This document shows, one piece after another, positions 21,336 to 33,239 of a DNA stretch of 64,000 bases (positions within the stretch are counted from its first letter, which is position 1; each line of letters begins with the position of its first letter). Under the pieces are notes generated by a model. It did no database searches, was not told the origin of the DNA, and saw nothing but the letters and a program-made list of their open reading frames with translations. Position numbers and translations under genes: made by a program. Source of the stretch: Ostrinia nubilalis (Eukaryota > Arthropoda > Insecta > Lepidoptera > Crambidae). The stretch is taken from the NCBI RefSeq assembly GCF_963855985.1, contig NC_087111.1:3229001-3293000 (forward strand). Direction: 5' to 3'.

Positions 21336-23754
21336 ACACCGTGGCATTACGACAAATGACAAATTGTTTGCGGTAAAACCCCGCTGTCTCCGCCTCGAGG
21401 GCTAAATTGAGTGAGTAATTTTCAGCTTTTAGTCTAATGAAAGCGTTCCCCACCTCGGCATTTGTTATTTTTCACCGTTATCACTTGTTATCTGCTCGTG
21501 TCTGTTTATTGTAACACTAGCCGTCGGTGTGTCTTCGTCTGCGGTTTATTTGGAAGCTTTATATTTTACTTATGGAGGATAGGCACGTGCGGAGCGTTTA
21601 AAGCTATGTCTAGGCAACTGGCAAAGTGAATTAAAATCTAGAAGATTTTTTTTGTGGTATTTAAAATTCTTCTGCGTTAACTTTATCATCAATTTCCTTC
21701 AAGTTTCTACTATCATTTTCGAATAGGATATTTGTTATTAGGAGTTAATAGTATAGTATTGACTTTATATCATTGTTTAGTATTATAATCTTATCAAGTA
21801 AAATATTTTGATTAACATTGAGCTAATCATAAAAAGTATTGTTTGTTTAGTCATGGTTTTGACATTGTGGTATTCTTTGTTATAAAAATAACTGCCTTCA
21901 ACGTTATTATCTGTTCTTTTCACTACTCCAAAATTAAATACGAATTTAGAGTGCCTGCTCCAAGCGTTTAATTTCCTAAATCATATTACCAACTACGAAA
22001 GTACGAATATTCTGTTTATGTAAGTGCTGTTACAACTTCGCACATTCGTGTGTTACTTCGCAACTTCGGCCACAGAAAAGTTTGGATTTGATTGCACTTA
22101 GCGTAATGTATTCATACGAACTTGAACACTGAACTGAGAATCATATTTGAATTAGCTTTAAAACTAGACGGAATAAATTATTATTCCATTTCGGTCCGTG
22201 ATTTATGTAGATGACGTGACTGTTATTTTCTATATTTTAAAGTCGAGATAAGTTGAATTCTAAAGGAGTATAAATGCTGTGATTTAAAATCCAGCTCTCG
22301 GAAGGTTAACGTACCGATGTGGAGATACCCGCACAGCTGCTGCATGCAGTTCCGTTCGCTTCAATTTACTTTGAACTATATTTTAGTGCACACTCGGGCG
22401 ATTACTCGCAACTTGACGCTTGAACTCTCCCCCGCTCGCAAACTACGTAAGTACATACATGCGAAACACAAATTCACATTAACACGCGTTCTCAACTCGA
22501 TCGTGTTATGTAATCTTGCTCGCTTTCTCAACCTCTAACTCGCTTCGCCGAGTTCGCAATTCTCATTGCATTCGCCAATATTATATCTATCCACGTACAT
22601 TACTATACCAACATTGTCACCCGAAATCATACACGCTAATACACTCTTCCGCCACACGAATCTGTTACCCAAATTGGGAACAAAGATCGTGTTTGTTCAA
22701 TATTAATATTTCATGGAGTCGTTCACCTTGTACGCTCGAATATTCTGCACGTGTTGCGTCTTCCACACCATACAATACCGCGAAAACGGCTGTATTAGCA
22801 GAACAATCGTTATCTAGTGTTTGTACTCGGTCTCTATTATTATTATTAGTGGTCGTGGGTATCGCTAAGAGGAAAACGTATCTCGAAATAGCGCGATTGT
22901 GCGACTCGCCGGCCGGTGTGGCGTGGTGGCGCGACGGTCATTATTCACTTTTTGCAGCGAGTGCTAGCGTTCGACAGACGCTCGTTCTGTCGACGTGGCC
23001 TTTTTTGTGCGCTCTCGGTTTGATACGGCCGCTTTGTCATTTTTGGACGACCACTCCGATTTCCGGGCTAGTTACGGCCGCCGCGCAAATTGCAAATTAA
23101 AAACAAATCGGCTTTAGACGGTTGTTTGAACTCGATTCCCTCCAGTAGCAACTGTGATGCGAAATCGAATTGCTTCGCTGACGGTTTTTCTTATTATCTA
23201 CCTATTCTCTTTATCAGAATTGATGTCCCTATTGTCGTTCTCGGATACACGTCTCCTGCGTTTCATCTATCGTCACTTTAGAGTTAAATGGCTATTCATG
23301 CCCCCGTGGAGATGACATCTGCTCCCCAAATCTATTCGTCTCCAGACAAGCCAATTTAGACAATTCGCTTTATCGCGTGAGTAATACAACACTGTTAGAA
23401 GTTTCCGGCTCGTTTTCTGTTTAAATTGATTTCTTCGATTCCGAACACCCGGCTTGGCTGCGAACTTAATCGAAGCGGTGCATGTTTGTTTGCCATCTTG
23501 TCATTTTAATAGAGTGTTCCAATTTATAAACGTAGTCGCCCGAAAACAACCAGCGATAGTGGTAATTGGAGTTGGGGCGTTCCCCAATTAGTGCGATTAG
23601 AAATGGTGTGGCCGACGCCAAATTGGATTACATGCCCGTGAAATACTGTATAGTTCCTCGACATGCGACTCCGTGTCACCTTTGAGCTCTGTTTAGGCTG
23701 TAGATTACAATTTTAAACGTTTCGCGTTATCGCACGTTGCGCAATTCCCGCCTT
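21336..23754. other. Non-coding stretch, GC-richer after 22.3 kb
   Basis: No gene recognised. The 194-codon open frame at 22,516-23,100 starts without AUG and has no recognisable motif; it may simply reflect base composition. Confidence 0.35.
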
Positions 23755-24300
23755 TAATAAATACACGTGTTATCTCGCCGTTCGAGAAGCTTCGTGCGTC
23801 CGCGTGGCGCTGCGCTGCGCCCGCGTCCGATAGCGCATCGGGGACACGCGAATTGTGCTGGAATCGTTTCGCATAAACACTGCCGCTGGAGAGTCATAGT
23901 GGCGTGCACCGATCGTAAATTGCGTTTCGCCGCTGTGAAAGGCGACCGCGGCTGCCAGCGGTGCATTCACCGCTCACCGTATCGAATTTATCGCAAGATC
24001 GATACGCGCGCAAACCCGCCAACGCTGTACCTGCGCCTAGCGACGTCACCACACGTGGCGGCGGGGATGATGCGTGTGTGTGAGTGCGCGCCGCGCCACG
24101 ATTATATGGAATTCACCGATTACGCCACCTACCTACGTACAGCCGTGCGCCGAGTGCGTCCACCGGTAATAATAATAATTAACCGCCTCATTATTGTTAT
24201 TCGCGGCGGCGCTCGCTGTCACCGGCAGATAGCCGCTCGCTAGCAGACACCGCGCGACTGATTCCCGCGCGTTCATTGTGGCCATTGTTGTCGGACGAGA
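23755..24300. promoter_or_regulatory. CpG-rich block, possible promoter-proximal DNA
   Basis: This block is distinctly richer in G, C and CpG than its surroundings (many CGCG, GCGC and CGTGC strings), leaving chance open frames on both strands. It lies just upstream of the exon-like segment at 24463-24622. A promoter role is inferred only from composition and position; no convincing TATA box was seen. An initiator-like TCAGT occurs at 24485. Confidence 0.3.
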
Positions 24301-24462
24301 AGTCCCCCTTTGTGTGTAGTCTACCTGGTCCCTAGATTGACGCGCTGAATTGTTTTACACAACCAAAGCGTCTATCTAGAAAACAACTGACAGCGCATCA
24401 CTCGTAACATGTTGACCTTGATTCCGCTCTTATTCTGCCTGAAATAAGAGTTACTTTTGCAG

Positions 24463-24622
24463 CGCAACTGTTACACTTGAGCTGTCAGTGTATAAACTTC
24501 ACTTTGTGGAAGTAAACAATGGCGCGATTCCTGATAACAACGTCCCCAATCCTATGAGGGCAGAGCTACCCTGTACCCTTTACACGAGTACGGCGTTCAC
24601 TGACCTTGTGCGTCACAGTGAG
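24463..24622 (+). CDS. Possible 160-nt exon of unknown gene
   Basis: The segment is bounded by a 3' splice-site-like GAGTTACTTTTGCAG (to 24462) and a consensus 5' splice site, GTGAG followed by GTAAGTTT (24623 on). One frame is open throughout (53 codons, entering with 1 nt), with VEVNNGAIPDNNVPNPMRA and LYTSTAFTDLVRHSE. Length is not a multiple of three. I recognise no domain. Alternatively it is an untranslated first exon beginning near the TCAGT at 24485, since CpG-rich DNA lies just upstream; the AUG at 24519 would give only 12 codons. It lies on the same strand as the recursive site and the micro-exon. Confidence 0.25.
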
Positions 24623-26600
24623 GTAAGTTTGCTCAAAAATAAAATAAGGAAATTTCCTCACTTTGCTTCTGATTCTGACCTTTTTTGTCGGCTCGTGTCA
24701 GTTGAGTCGTGCCACTTATATTGCTAACCGGTCAACCATGTTCGCGATGTCAAATTGGTGTCGAGAGTCGTTCAATTTGGATGTTCTTTGATTGGAGTTA
24801 CGTTGGCTGCTGCCGAGCGTTTGAAGTGGTTGCCCGATTTGTTTGACGTTCAAGTTGTGGAAAGGTAACGATCGAAATGTTGGGCTTGATTTTGTGATAA
24901 CCCAAAATCCAACCTGAAAGATTATTCCTGTTTTACCTTATGATTACTGTTTTCTTACCTTTGTCTCTTGTTCTTAAATGAAGGGAGAACTACCTATCTA
25001 TATGTTTTATACACCGCGACATACCTTCCTAGTTGTAATTAGATAAGATTTTGAAACTGAAAAGTAGGTAGAAGTTCTGGACTTTACCGTCTGAAGATGC
25101 TCTGCTCAGTTGGACACCAGAATAATAGTGGCCCATAAGTAAAAGAATAATAGAGCCATATGCAGGCCTATTATTAATTTCGAATGTGACACAAATAAAC
25201 TGCAGTTTGCAGTCGACTTTGTGCAAATGCATTTGATGTGCGAGCCGCGTCCGTGACGTGATCGATGCGGTGAAACGGGCGGGAGACGCGACCGACATAA
25301 ATCCGATGCGGCGTTGTTTGTGGCACAAACAAAATATAACCGCCATGGCAAAGAAGGAATTGCTTTCGTATGTTTACGTAGACCACCCATAACATAACCA
25401 AAGGAATTCTGACTGTTGTGGAAAACTTCTTGACACAAACTGACTTAGAGGAAACAAATTCATGCTTGGTTCCTCAAATTTGCCCCTGACCTTTTGGGGT
25501 TATCTGATTCTTGAATGGAAGATTCGCAATTCATTCAAAGTATACCTATTTACAATTGAGTCTGAAATTGGAAATGTAGAGCATGAATTAAAACAATATA
25601 CGCAACGCGTTAAACATGAGCCCAGATAGAACAATATTTACTTTTGAAATGTCATTTCTAATTCTCAAATAGAGTCATATCCAAACTATGCTGTTTTCTG
25701 TGCACAAGGATATCTCAAGTAATTATTTAATCAACACACATTTCTCATCTTTGTCGAGTGGACTGTTCTCCACACACTATATGTCCCTGGGATAAAAACG
25801 AGCCCCCGCCAGCGATTTATGAAACAGCTCGTTTGATAGCGCTCCCGCTCGTTCCTTTTTCGAATTCGAAACGTCCTGCTAATTAATGTGCGCGTTGGAA
25901 CGCATTCGGCAAGAAGTTAACGTTCTGCGCAACCCATTTTGTATGGCCGCGGTCTGTCGTCGACTCTCGAGCAATAATTTGGACGGCGATTAACGATAAG
26001 TTTTGTTGTGACTCGGACGGAATTCGAAGTGAGATCGGTATATTCATCGGACTAATTGCATCCCTATTTAACAACGGACTGCGATTTAAGTCCTTTGTTA
26101 AATAAAGATAAAGCTTCATTTAGATTGACTGAAATTAGCGCTTTTTTGAAATGATCGGAAACTTATTTAACCAACCCTTACGTCGTGTGTAGTGGGGCTC
26201 TGAGAAATGGACTGATAGAGGCATATTCCTCTGAGAATTTTGGAGTGTGGGATTAATCAGTTATATGATGATGATTAAGGCTCTATAACTTAAATGTTTA
26301 GTGTGTTGTCCAAAACCTTTATGATAAAAAATGACGAACCATTTTGGGCACATTACTTTGGCTGTAACAATGAATAAGTTAAGCACTCAAAGCAAATGCA
26401 AGATTGCAAATAGGTGGTTTAGTTTGCATCGGCCAAATAACCCAATAATTATTGTGTAATTGCACCGTATGAGGTCTGAACATAGTTTGCAAAATCGCAC
26501 ATAATATGCAATATAACTGCGGTGTTTGCAGTAATCACTCAATACAAACACGGCTGTACATTAAACCTGATTGAAATGCCTGCCTGGCTAATTCTCTCAC
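24623..26600. other. Non-coding stretch
   Basis: No gene or repeat recognised. Overlapping short open frames on the - strand at 25.0-25.4 kb carry no motif. Confidence 0.4.
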
Positions 26601-26749
26601 GCCCGTATTCACAAACATTACTGTGAGGACTCAGTGTGCGTGGTCGCGCAGAGTGACTCACGAACCAATCACAGAGCTCTATTTAACGCTGTGCGTTCGA
26701 TTTGCTGCTTCACTTAATGCAAGCATCGTTTTCGTTTGTGAATACGGGC
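26601..26749. mobile_element. MITE with CCCGTATTCACAAAC ends, copy 1
   Basis: The left end GCCCGTATTCACAAACATTA is inverted at the right end as TTCGTTTGTGAATACGGGC. The interior CGAACCAATCACAGAGCT, TGTGCGTTCGATTTGCTGCT is shared with the copy at 27870-28009. About 149 bp, non-coding. Confidence 0.75.
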
Positions 26750-27607
26750 GTCAGCAATTAATAGGAAACGTGATTATTTTATAATCAATGCAAATATTTC
26801 ACGAATGATGTCATTATTATATCACACACGGCCTGCTTTTGTCTGTACCGCCTGGTGTTATGTTAATATCAATATTTAATTTACATTTTATCTCTGATGA
26901 AATTCGTCTGTCGCATCGGTTTAATTAAAACTGAAGGTTATCGGTTATATTAAAATTGAAGATCAATATTGCTCTATGAAATTGATTGTATTTCGTTCTC
27001 CAATTTATCAATATTGAGAGAATATTAATGGCTTGATTCATATCGTCTGTCTATTAAGTGTTATTTTGGACGCTTCTTTTTGATAAATGTATTTTTTATC
27101 GCATTAATTTAAAGAGCCTTGATCGGTGTAATGATAGACATAAGAAAGAAACTTAAGTAAGATTGAGAATGAATTTAAAAATAATTAATTTTAACACGCT
27201 CTTCTCAACTCTCACATTAGTCTCAACCCAAAGTAACAATTCTCATAAAACATACTTAATAATTAATAGCTTCTATTAAGTATTCGTGATTTGCACATAA
27301 CTTACATACATACACGTGTGTTCTTGTGTTACTAATTGTGTGTACTCTAAACTACGTCAATCAAACACTATTTGTATACAAATGAGTCGCATACATTTCG
27401 TTAAAGAATAATCGTATTTTGTCCACACCAGTTGGTGGTCTACACGTTTTTGGATCGTTAATTTTGTTAGCGTTTTCATGCTGTGAAGGCTGTATAAATT
27501 AATTTTTTTATTTAATGTTCCTTCTGTCGACTTACTGCTTTCTTTCAAATCACACTAGATTTTTTTGTTGCAAAATAACACTTAATAACTCTACATAAGA
27601 CGGCAGT
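26750..27607. other. AT-rich non-coding stretch
   Basis: Nothing recognised. Confidence 0.4.
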
Positions 27608-27615
27608 GTTTAGCT

Positions 27616-27725
27616 CGAGACTTTCAGCGACTTGGTCCACGGGCCAAATAGTTTTTCTTCCAGTGACTGGACCAGCGATTTGGCCAGTGGACCAAGCTAA
27701 AAGAGGCCCAAGTCACTGGAAGACT
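27616..27725. mobile_element. 110-bp MITE with 8-bp target duplication
   Basis: GTTTAGCT is repeated at 27608-27615 and 27726-27733, bounding an insert whose ends are inverted copies: CTTTCAGCGACTTGG on the left, and CTTCCAGTGACTTGG when the right end is read on the - strand. Two further internal copies of the pairing segments lie between. An 8-bp duplication fits hAT-type insertion, although this sequence does not match the usual hAT consensus at each position. Confidence 0.6.
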
Positions 27726-27762
27726 GTTTAGCTTTACATGCTATTGTCTGTCTCTCGAATTA

Positions 27763-27870
27763 GGCTGGGTTGCACCATCACTGTAACTTTAACAAACGTT
27801 AAAAGTCTGTCAAACTCCATACAAAAACATCGGTTATGATAACGGTTAAAATAAGGTGGTGCAACTCAGC
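27763..27870. mobile_element. MITE, GGCTGGGTTGCACCA family, copy 2
   Basis: Left end GGCTGGGTTGCACCATCA, right end GGTGGTGCAACTCAGC, interior ACAAACGTTAAAAGTCTGTC and CTCCATACAAAAACATCGGT. The right end lacks the last C of the family and runs straight into the next MITE. Confidence 0.75.
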
Positions 27871-28009
27871 TCGTATTCACAAACATTACTATAAGGTCTC
27901 ACCGTGCGCGTGGACACACAGGGTCACACACGAACCAATCACAGAGCTATTCAACGCTGTGCGTTCGATTTGCTGCTTCACTTAATCAAGCATCGTTTGT
28001 GAATACGGG
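27870..28009. mobile_element. MITE with CCCGTATTCACAAAC ends, copy 2
   Basis: It starts CTCGTATTCACAAACATTAC and ends CGTTTGTGAATACGGG. It is about 140 bp and abuts the preceding MITE with no spacer, so one element inserted at the very edge of the other. Confidence 0.75.
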
Positions 28010-31000
28010 TGTTAGACTTGCAATCCTTAGCTAAATTAACTCAATCTGATTATACAACTACAAGTTCGCGGTTACTTTATTACTCACCCTGTTCGAGGGG
28101 TTAAATGAACGCGTATAATTTGATGTTCTCTATTTGGGGCGTGGGTCAATCCCGTAATATATTCCGAAGTCCCCCTTCGCCGCGTGCATGACCTAATATT
28201 CAAACGCGGGCAGTGCAGTTGCACTAAAACCGTTTATAGTCGCGTCAATATTTATTTGTGTAGAGTGCTCTTTCGTAATATTTTGCTGGCAGAATAAAAA
28301 TAACATTTGGACTTTTCTCTTTGAACAGCATTTTACCTATTACTTTTTAAACACAATATGCTTCAGGTATGTTTTATTCGTTGGGAAAATTGTCCTGTAA
28401 AGGAATTTTCATTCAGGTCTACGTTATAAACCCTAATGATGAGACCGATTTATAAACAACTAGCTAGAAATCGAATTCGTTAAAATGAAAAACCACCAAA
28501 GTAATTTACCCAGAAAAGTCTATCTAACCTAAACTTCTCACAACCACTCAATTAAAATCGCAACTGAAAACGAGCCGAGCAAACTTTCCACTCGCTTAGC
28601 AATAGACCAAAACGTCTGTCTTTACGTTACGTAAGTTTCACATTGCACGTATCTCCAGTTTCGACCTACGGCACTGCCACTTTCTTTAATAGCCGCGTGC
28701 TGTATACCGGCTATAGTGTAGTTGTGTTAGTGCCTAGCCTACAAGCGACCAGACCGGTTCTGCAGGCTTAGGTTAGGTCGGCTAGACTGGAACGCTGTGC
28801 ATTCGCTGGCGTTATAGCACTGCGTGGATACAGTCGGTTTTGTCTTGGGTTTAGAGTTATCATTGGATAAAGTTGGTAAGATTATGTGGGGATAGCGGAG
28901 AAATTGTAGGTACTTATGTATTATCTGAATTTTCATCTATTCTTTGTCCCTAAGTCTTGGAAGAGTAGACTTATTTATTTAAGTCACACCCACGTTCATC
29001 TAAAATGGATTAAGAAGATTATTACAAAGAACTGCTTCACCAAATAGCGCATACTATGTAATTTTTCCAGTTACAATGTCGCGAATCTCCTCGTGGTAAG
29101 CGTAAAGTATGAAAAGACACAATGTATCGTTTACGAGCATTTTAGTAGCTCCTTAAATGTAAGGTTAAAATACATTCTGATAAGAACCTACTTGATTCTG
29201 AGTAACAGTAACAATGTATTGTTTGTTTATTGGCTAATATTCTCCCAACTCCGGCCCACTTGTCCTATAATATCCCTCGACGACGCCCTTTAACTCCCTC
29301 GAATTTCCGCAAACCCTTTCTCAGCATGATGATTAATACACCTTTTAGGATTACCTCTCAAATTCGTTCGATGTTGTTTAAGAATTCCATTACGCTGTTA
29401 CGTAATTTTACGTCATTTTGCAAAATAGTCATTCCATAAATCATCTATTTATTTATATTAGGAAGACCAGGGTAGGGGTGTCAATGTCACCAAGGCAGTA
29501 TGCTAGAATACCAGAAGAACGATTGCTAATATTCGCTCTTTTAAAAAAAGTTTTTGCTCTTGCAATGTGGTGTCGTTTGTTACCAGACAGTGACATTGGA
29601 TTGGAATAAATTGCAATGAATATAGATCTTATTTTTTTAATGGCGCCTTTAAGATTATCAATCAGCAGCTAAACATTATGCATACTCATCGAACGTGTCA
29701 GAAATGTAACAAACGTGAATCACATCGTATCGTTTCGTATCATATCTCTGAATTTGCCTAGTCATTGAAAACAATAGTTTTTGCATTCCATTTTGTATAG
29801 ACAACACTGTTGCTCGAAGACTTAACAAGCGCATTTGGTCGCAATTTACTGTCACTGTTGGAATGGATAGGACACTGTTGTAGGCAGACGTAGTTAACCT
29901 ATGCCCCGTGACATTTTGCAGTGAGAACTTCACTCGGGGCAGACGACTCATGGGAAAGTCGCTTGAGAGTTGAGACCTAATTTTGTTTCAAACATGATAC
30001 TGACTCTAGGATCATTGATCTTAGTAGACACTACGTTGATGTTTTCTTTCGTGTTTTTATAAACGGCCATTTGCAAAAAGAAACTTGTTCCTGACCTGAC
30101 AATAATATCTATAGAATATTGTCGCCACTTTTTTATTAAATCTTTTTCTCTTTCTCTAGGCACAGTTATCTATCTGATTAATGCGACTTTGAAGTAAAGT
30201 TTACATTCCTAGAGCGTATCATATAAATAAGCATCAGTTTATTTATACCACATTTTTTGTTGGGTCGACGCATCCGAAACGAATATAGTGATTACGCGCA
30301 ACGAAATTGCTCTGTCACTCTCCATCTAAAAATATTGCACTTGGCACTGAATGAAACGGCGTTAACTCTTTGAACTGCCGCCAAGTTATGTTTTATAAAC
30401 GTGCGCCTATCTCGTACTATCATTGCACCTTGATAACCGAGTGGCGATTATTCGGTTGTACACAGTTTAACATTCCTTCTCCATTTTTATTCAATCGAAT
30501 CGCTAACATCTTCTGTTTTGAAGTGATCGCGAAATCTATCGAATGTTACATTCTCATCATTATTATTTCTTGTTCTTGCTGCTTCAACCTGACGATGGGG
30601 TTTTTCCTAAATACATTTTTTCCTCAGTTGATCATCATTATACTTACATGATTGAGATTATACTCGAACACCTTGATCGCAAATTCTTGCATTTATGATA
30701 TTAAATAACGGTACCTGAAAAAATAAGCTTGAATGAATAGGTCCTTTCTCGATTTCACTTTAAAGTTTACACAAAAATATTGTAACAGACAGATTCTAAC
30801 TCATATGGATATGACAGATTCGATATAAAGTCTAGTATTAGTGTTCCAAAGTTGTCAGCAAAAGCTGAGCCTGAAACTTTCGAATTGTCTGTTTGTTTAA
30901 CTTTGTCTGCTCTCCATATTGGTCTAACTCTAGACGCACATGAAACTAAAGGATATAACATTTATTTTAATTGTTATAGAGGTAATTTTGTCAACAAAAA

Positions 31001-32059
31001 TGTCTATTAATCTATTTAGATGTTCTGACGACTGTACATTCAAGATTTTTGTCAATATCGGCTTAAACAACAAACTTTAAAAGGTCGCATGTCAACTCAA
31101 TATTTTATTACTTGGTAAAGTTGTGAAGTCCTATTATTAACGGCACGTATTTTATGTGGATATCGTTGACCCACAAGTTAAGATATAACTATCCGTTCTA
31201 TATTTCACTTTAGACGTCTACGAAAAGACCGGTGAAATGTTACACAATTTATAGTTAAACACGAACGTCGTCGTCCTTTGCAAACTTGCAAATAATTTCT
31301 AAGATGAAAAGACTATTGAAGATTGAAGTCCTAATTCTTATGCACGTTTGAACCCTGTTTGACACAACTACTGTAAGTATTATATAATCCTAATGACTTC
31401 CAAGGTATTTTCCATCAATACGTATCTCTACATAATTAGCGAATTTAAGTGCTATTCGGAAATCTATAAATGGACATACTTAGCTTTTCTTACAATAATA
31501 ATGAACGTGTTTCGGTGACAAGTCTCTTTGTGAACCCCGTGTGCCCCACAGGATAGTAAAACCATGTAAATTTAGCTAGACAATATTTATGTTACAACAA
31601 AAACTTGTTCCGTAACCTTTACCCTCGAACCACCATCAAACTATTACAACACGCCCTAATACCTTCAAAGAATAAATCCCCCGTTGAATGGAAAAGTTTA
31701 ACTTAATACAAGTCCGGGCGGTGATCGGGCGACCTACGCGAAGGCCGTTCTCGCTTTATTGATTTTTTATGCGCATTGTCCATTTCGTCCGCGGGCACAA
31801 CGGGAGCGGGCGGGGCGGCCCGATCGACACCGAACATTGGGTCAAGACCGAAGTGACAAAAGTAGCTGAGAAATGCCGAGGCCGAATCCCGAGAGGGTGT
31901 TTTATTATGGAATTAATAAGGATGGAATGTTTCGCTGTCCAGAAAATCCATTTGTCTATAGTTAATCTCAGTTAGGTCTTGTTATATGGATGGTAGAACA
32001 TCTTTTGATTACTACTGACCAGATAGTTAATAAGATTTCAACTAAGCGTTTCGACGACT
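28010..32059. other. Non-coding stretch
   Basis: No gene, repeat family or splice signal of note was recognised. A GC-richer patch lies at about 31,735-31,900. Small open frames throughout lack motifs. Confidence 0.4.
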
Positions 32060-32235
32060 CGTTTATAATGCGAACAGCTAGGGACTAAAATTCGCTGCCT
32101 GCTGCTGTATTTCCTGAACACTATAATCCGGGCGTTTTCAAGGCGAGAGTGAATAGGCAATCACAGGGCAGATATGTACCATCCTAGACTGCATCTCACT
32201 TAACACCAGGTGCGATTGTCTTGTCTAGCATAAAA
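32060..32235 (+). mobile_element. LINE 3'-end fragment (ORF2 C-terminus)
   Basis: The + strand reads RTARD, a stop, then NSLPAAVFPEHYNPGVFKAR and VNRQSQGRYVPS before a stop. This matches the C-terminal tail common to many insect LINE ORF2 proteins (general form RTAREWNSLPxxVFP). CACCAGGTGCGATTGTCTTG and an A-run (32231-32238) form the 3' end. The Trp position of WNSLP is a stop codon here, so the copy is dead. Confidence 0.65.
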
Positions 32236-32793
32236 AAAACTAAAAGTTCCTATATTCACGTTTCCTTGACCTTTATATTCGTGCGTTTTGATAAGCCTTT
32301 TCCAAGGCTGTCCCAATTGCTCGTACAATACACCTACAACCTACATCTTCATCGAATTGAAGGAAGATCAATTTCGAACTAACACGCTCGCTCTACTGGA
32401 GAAACCTTTATTGATGAAGCCATATAAATGTCACTTTCTACAAGTTCTTACATTTTTATCACTTTCATAATAAAAATAGTAAACAGAACGGCGGAATCTC
32501 AAAGAAGAAGTTCAGCGTCCTTGTAATCGTACTGCTAAGCAAGGAAATTTTTCGTCTAAAAATATAGAGCTCTGACAATACTTTCGTAAATATTTTTGCA
32601 GTAGGTAGAGTTTAGCAGTTTCATCTAAGCCTACGATTATGCTTTAATTTATGTTTCTTGATTTCCATTGTTACTAAAAGCCGAACGACCGTCTAACCAT
32701 AAATAGGATTTCAGACTTCGCTATCTTTAGCGAGCTTCAAAGCATTCCCAGGCTCTCTCTGTGTCTGTTGGTTGTTTAACAAATTGAACATGA
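32236..32793. other. AT-rich non-coding stretch
   Basis: Nothing recognised before the branch-point-like sequence at 32794. Confidence 0.4.
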
Positions 32794-32820
32794 TACTAAT
32801 TTGCCCTTATTTTGTTCCAG

Positions 32821-32855
32821 GTTATAGTCGCTGTTGGATCAAATTGGACTACAAA
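32821..32855 (+). CDS. Candidate 35-nt micro-exon
   Basis: Upstream lie TACTAAT (branch-point-like, 32794-32800), a pyrimidine tract and TTGTTCCAG ending at 32820. Downstream is AAA followed by GTAAGTTTTG, a consensus 5' splice site, at 32856. All three splice signals are strong and well spaced. One frame is closed; another encodes YSRCWIKLDYK after 2 nt, and the third VIVAVGSNWTT plus 2 nt. The length is not a multiple of three, so skipping would shift the frame. The parent gene is not recognised. It may belong to the same + strand gene as the recursive site at 21.3 kb. Confidence 0.45.
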
Positions 32856-33239
32856 GTAAGTTTTGTTTACCATCTATATCAGATTAGTTGTGAATTATTA
32901 CATCGTCTCTTGTTTGCCGTGCTTGCAAATTTAATTAGTCTCAACTCTCAACGCTATTTGAGGTCAATACTAATTTATAGCTAGAAACTACTTTATGTTA
33001 AGAAGCCAATATTTGAACTTTCCGAGTATTGTTTGTTCGTTTATTCCGAAGTCTTAACGTTTTTGCGAGTCTGCCGACAAATTAATTACCGATTTGTTGC
33101 GCCAACTAAGCCGTGAATTACGTGATAAATCAACAAGTTTCCAAATTTAGCTCTTGAACTCGGTAAATAATTCCTTTTTCGCTTGTACTGCCTTCATAAA
33201 ACAAGATTGGTTCAGAACTGAGGAAAAAAATCGATATCC
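32856..33239. other. AT-rich non-coding stretch
   Basis: Nothing recognised downstream of the candidate micro-exon. Confidence 0.4.

Noticed and set aside
22516..23100. 194-codon open frame on the + strand
   Set aside because: No AUG start, no recognisable motif, and mixed composition; probably chance in GC-richer DNA.
26890..26920. CTGATGA resembling a hammerhead ribozyme core
   Set aside because: The required GAAA and flanking stems are absent.
28367..28380. CAG followed by GTATGT as a second recursive splice site
   Set aside because: The pyrimidine tract is poor, unlike the site at 21,329.
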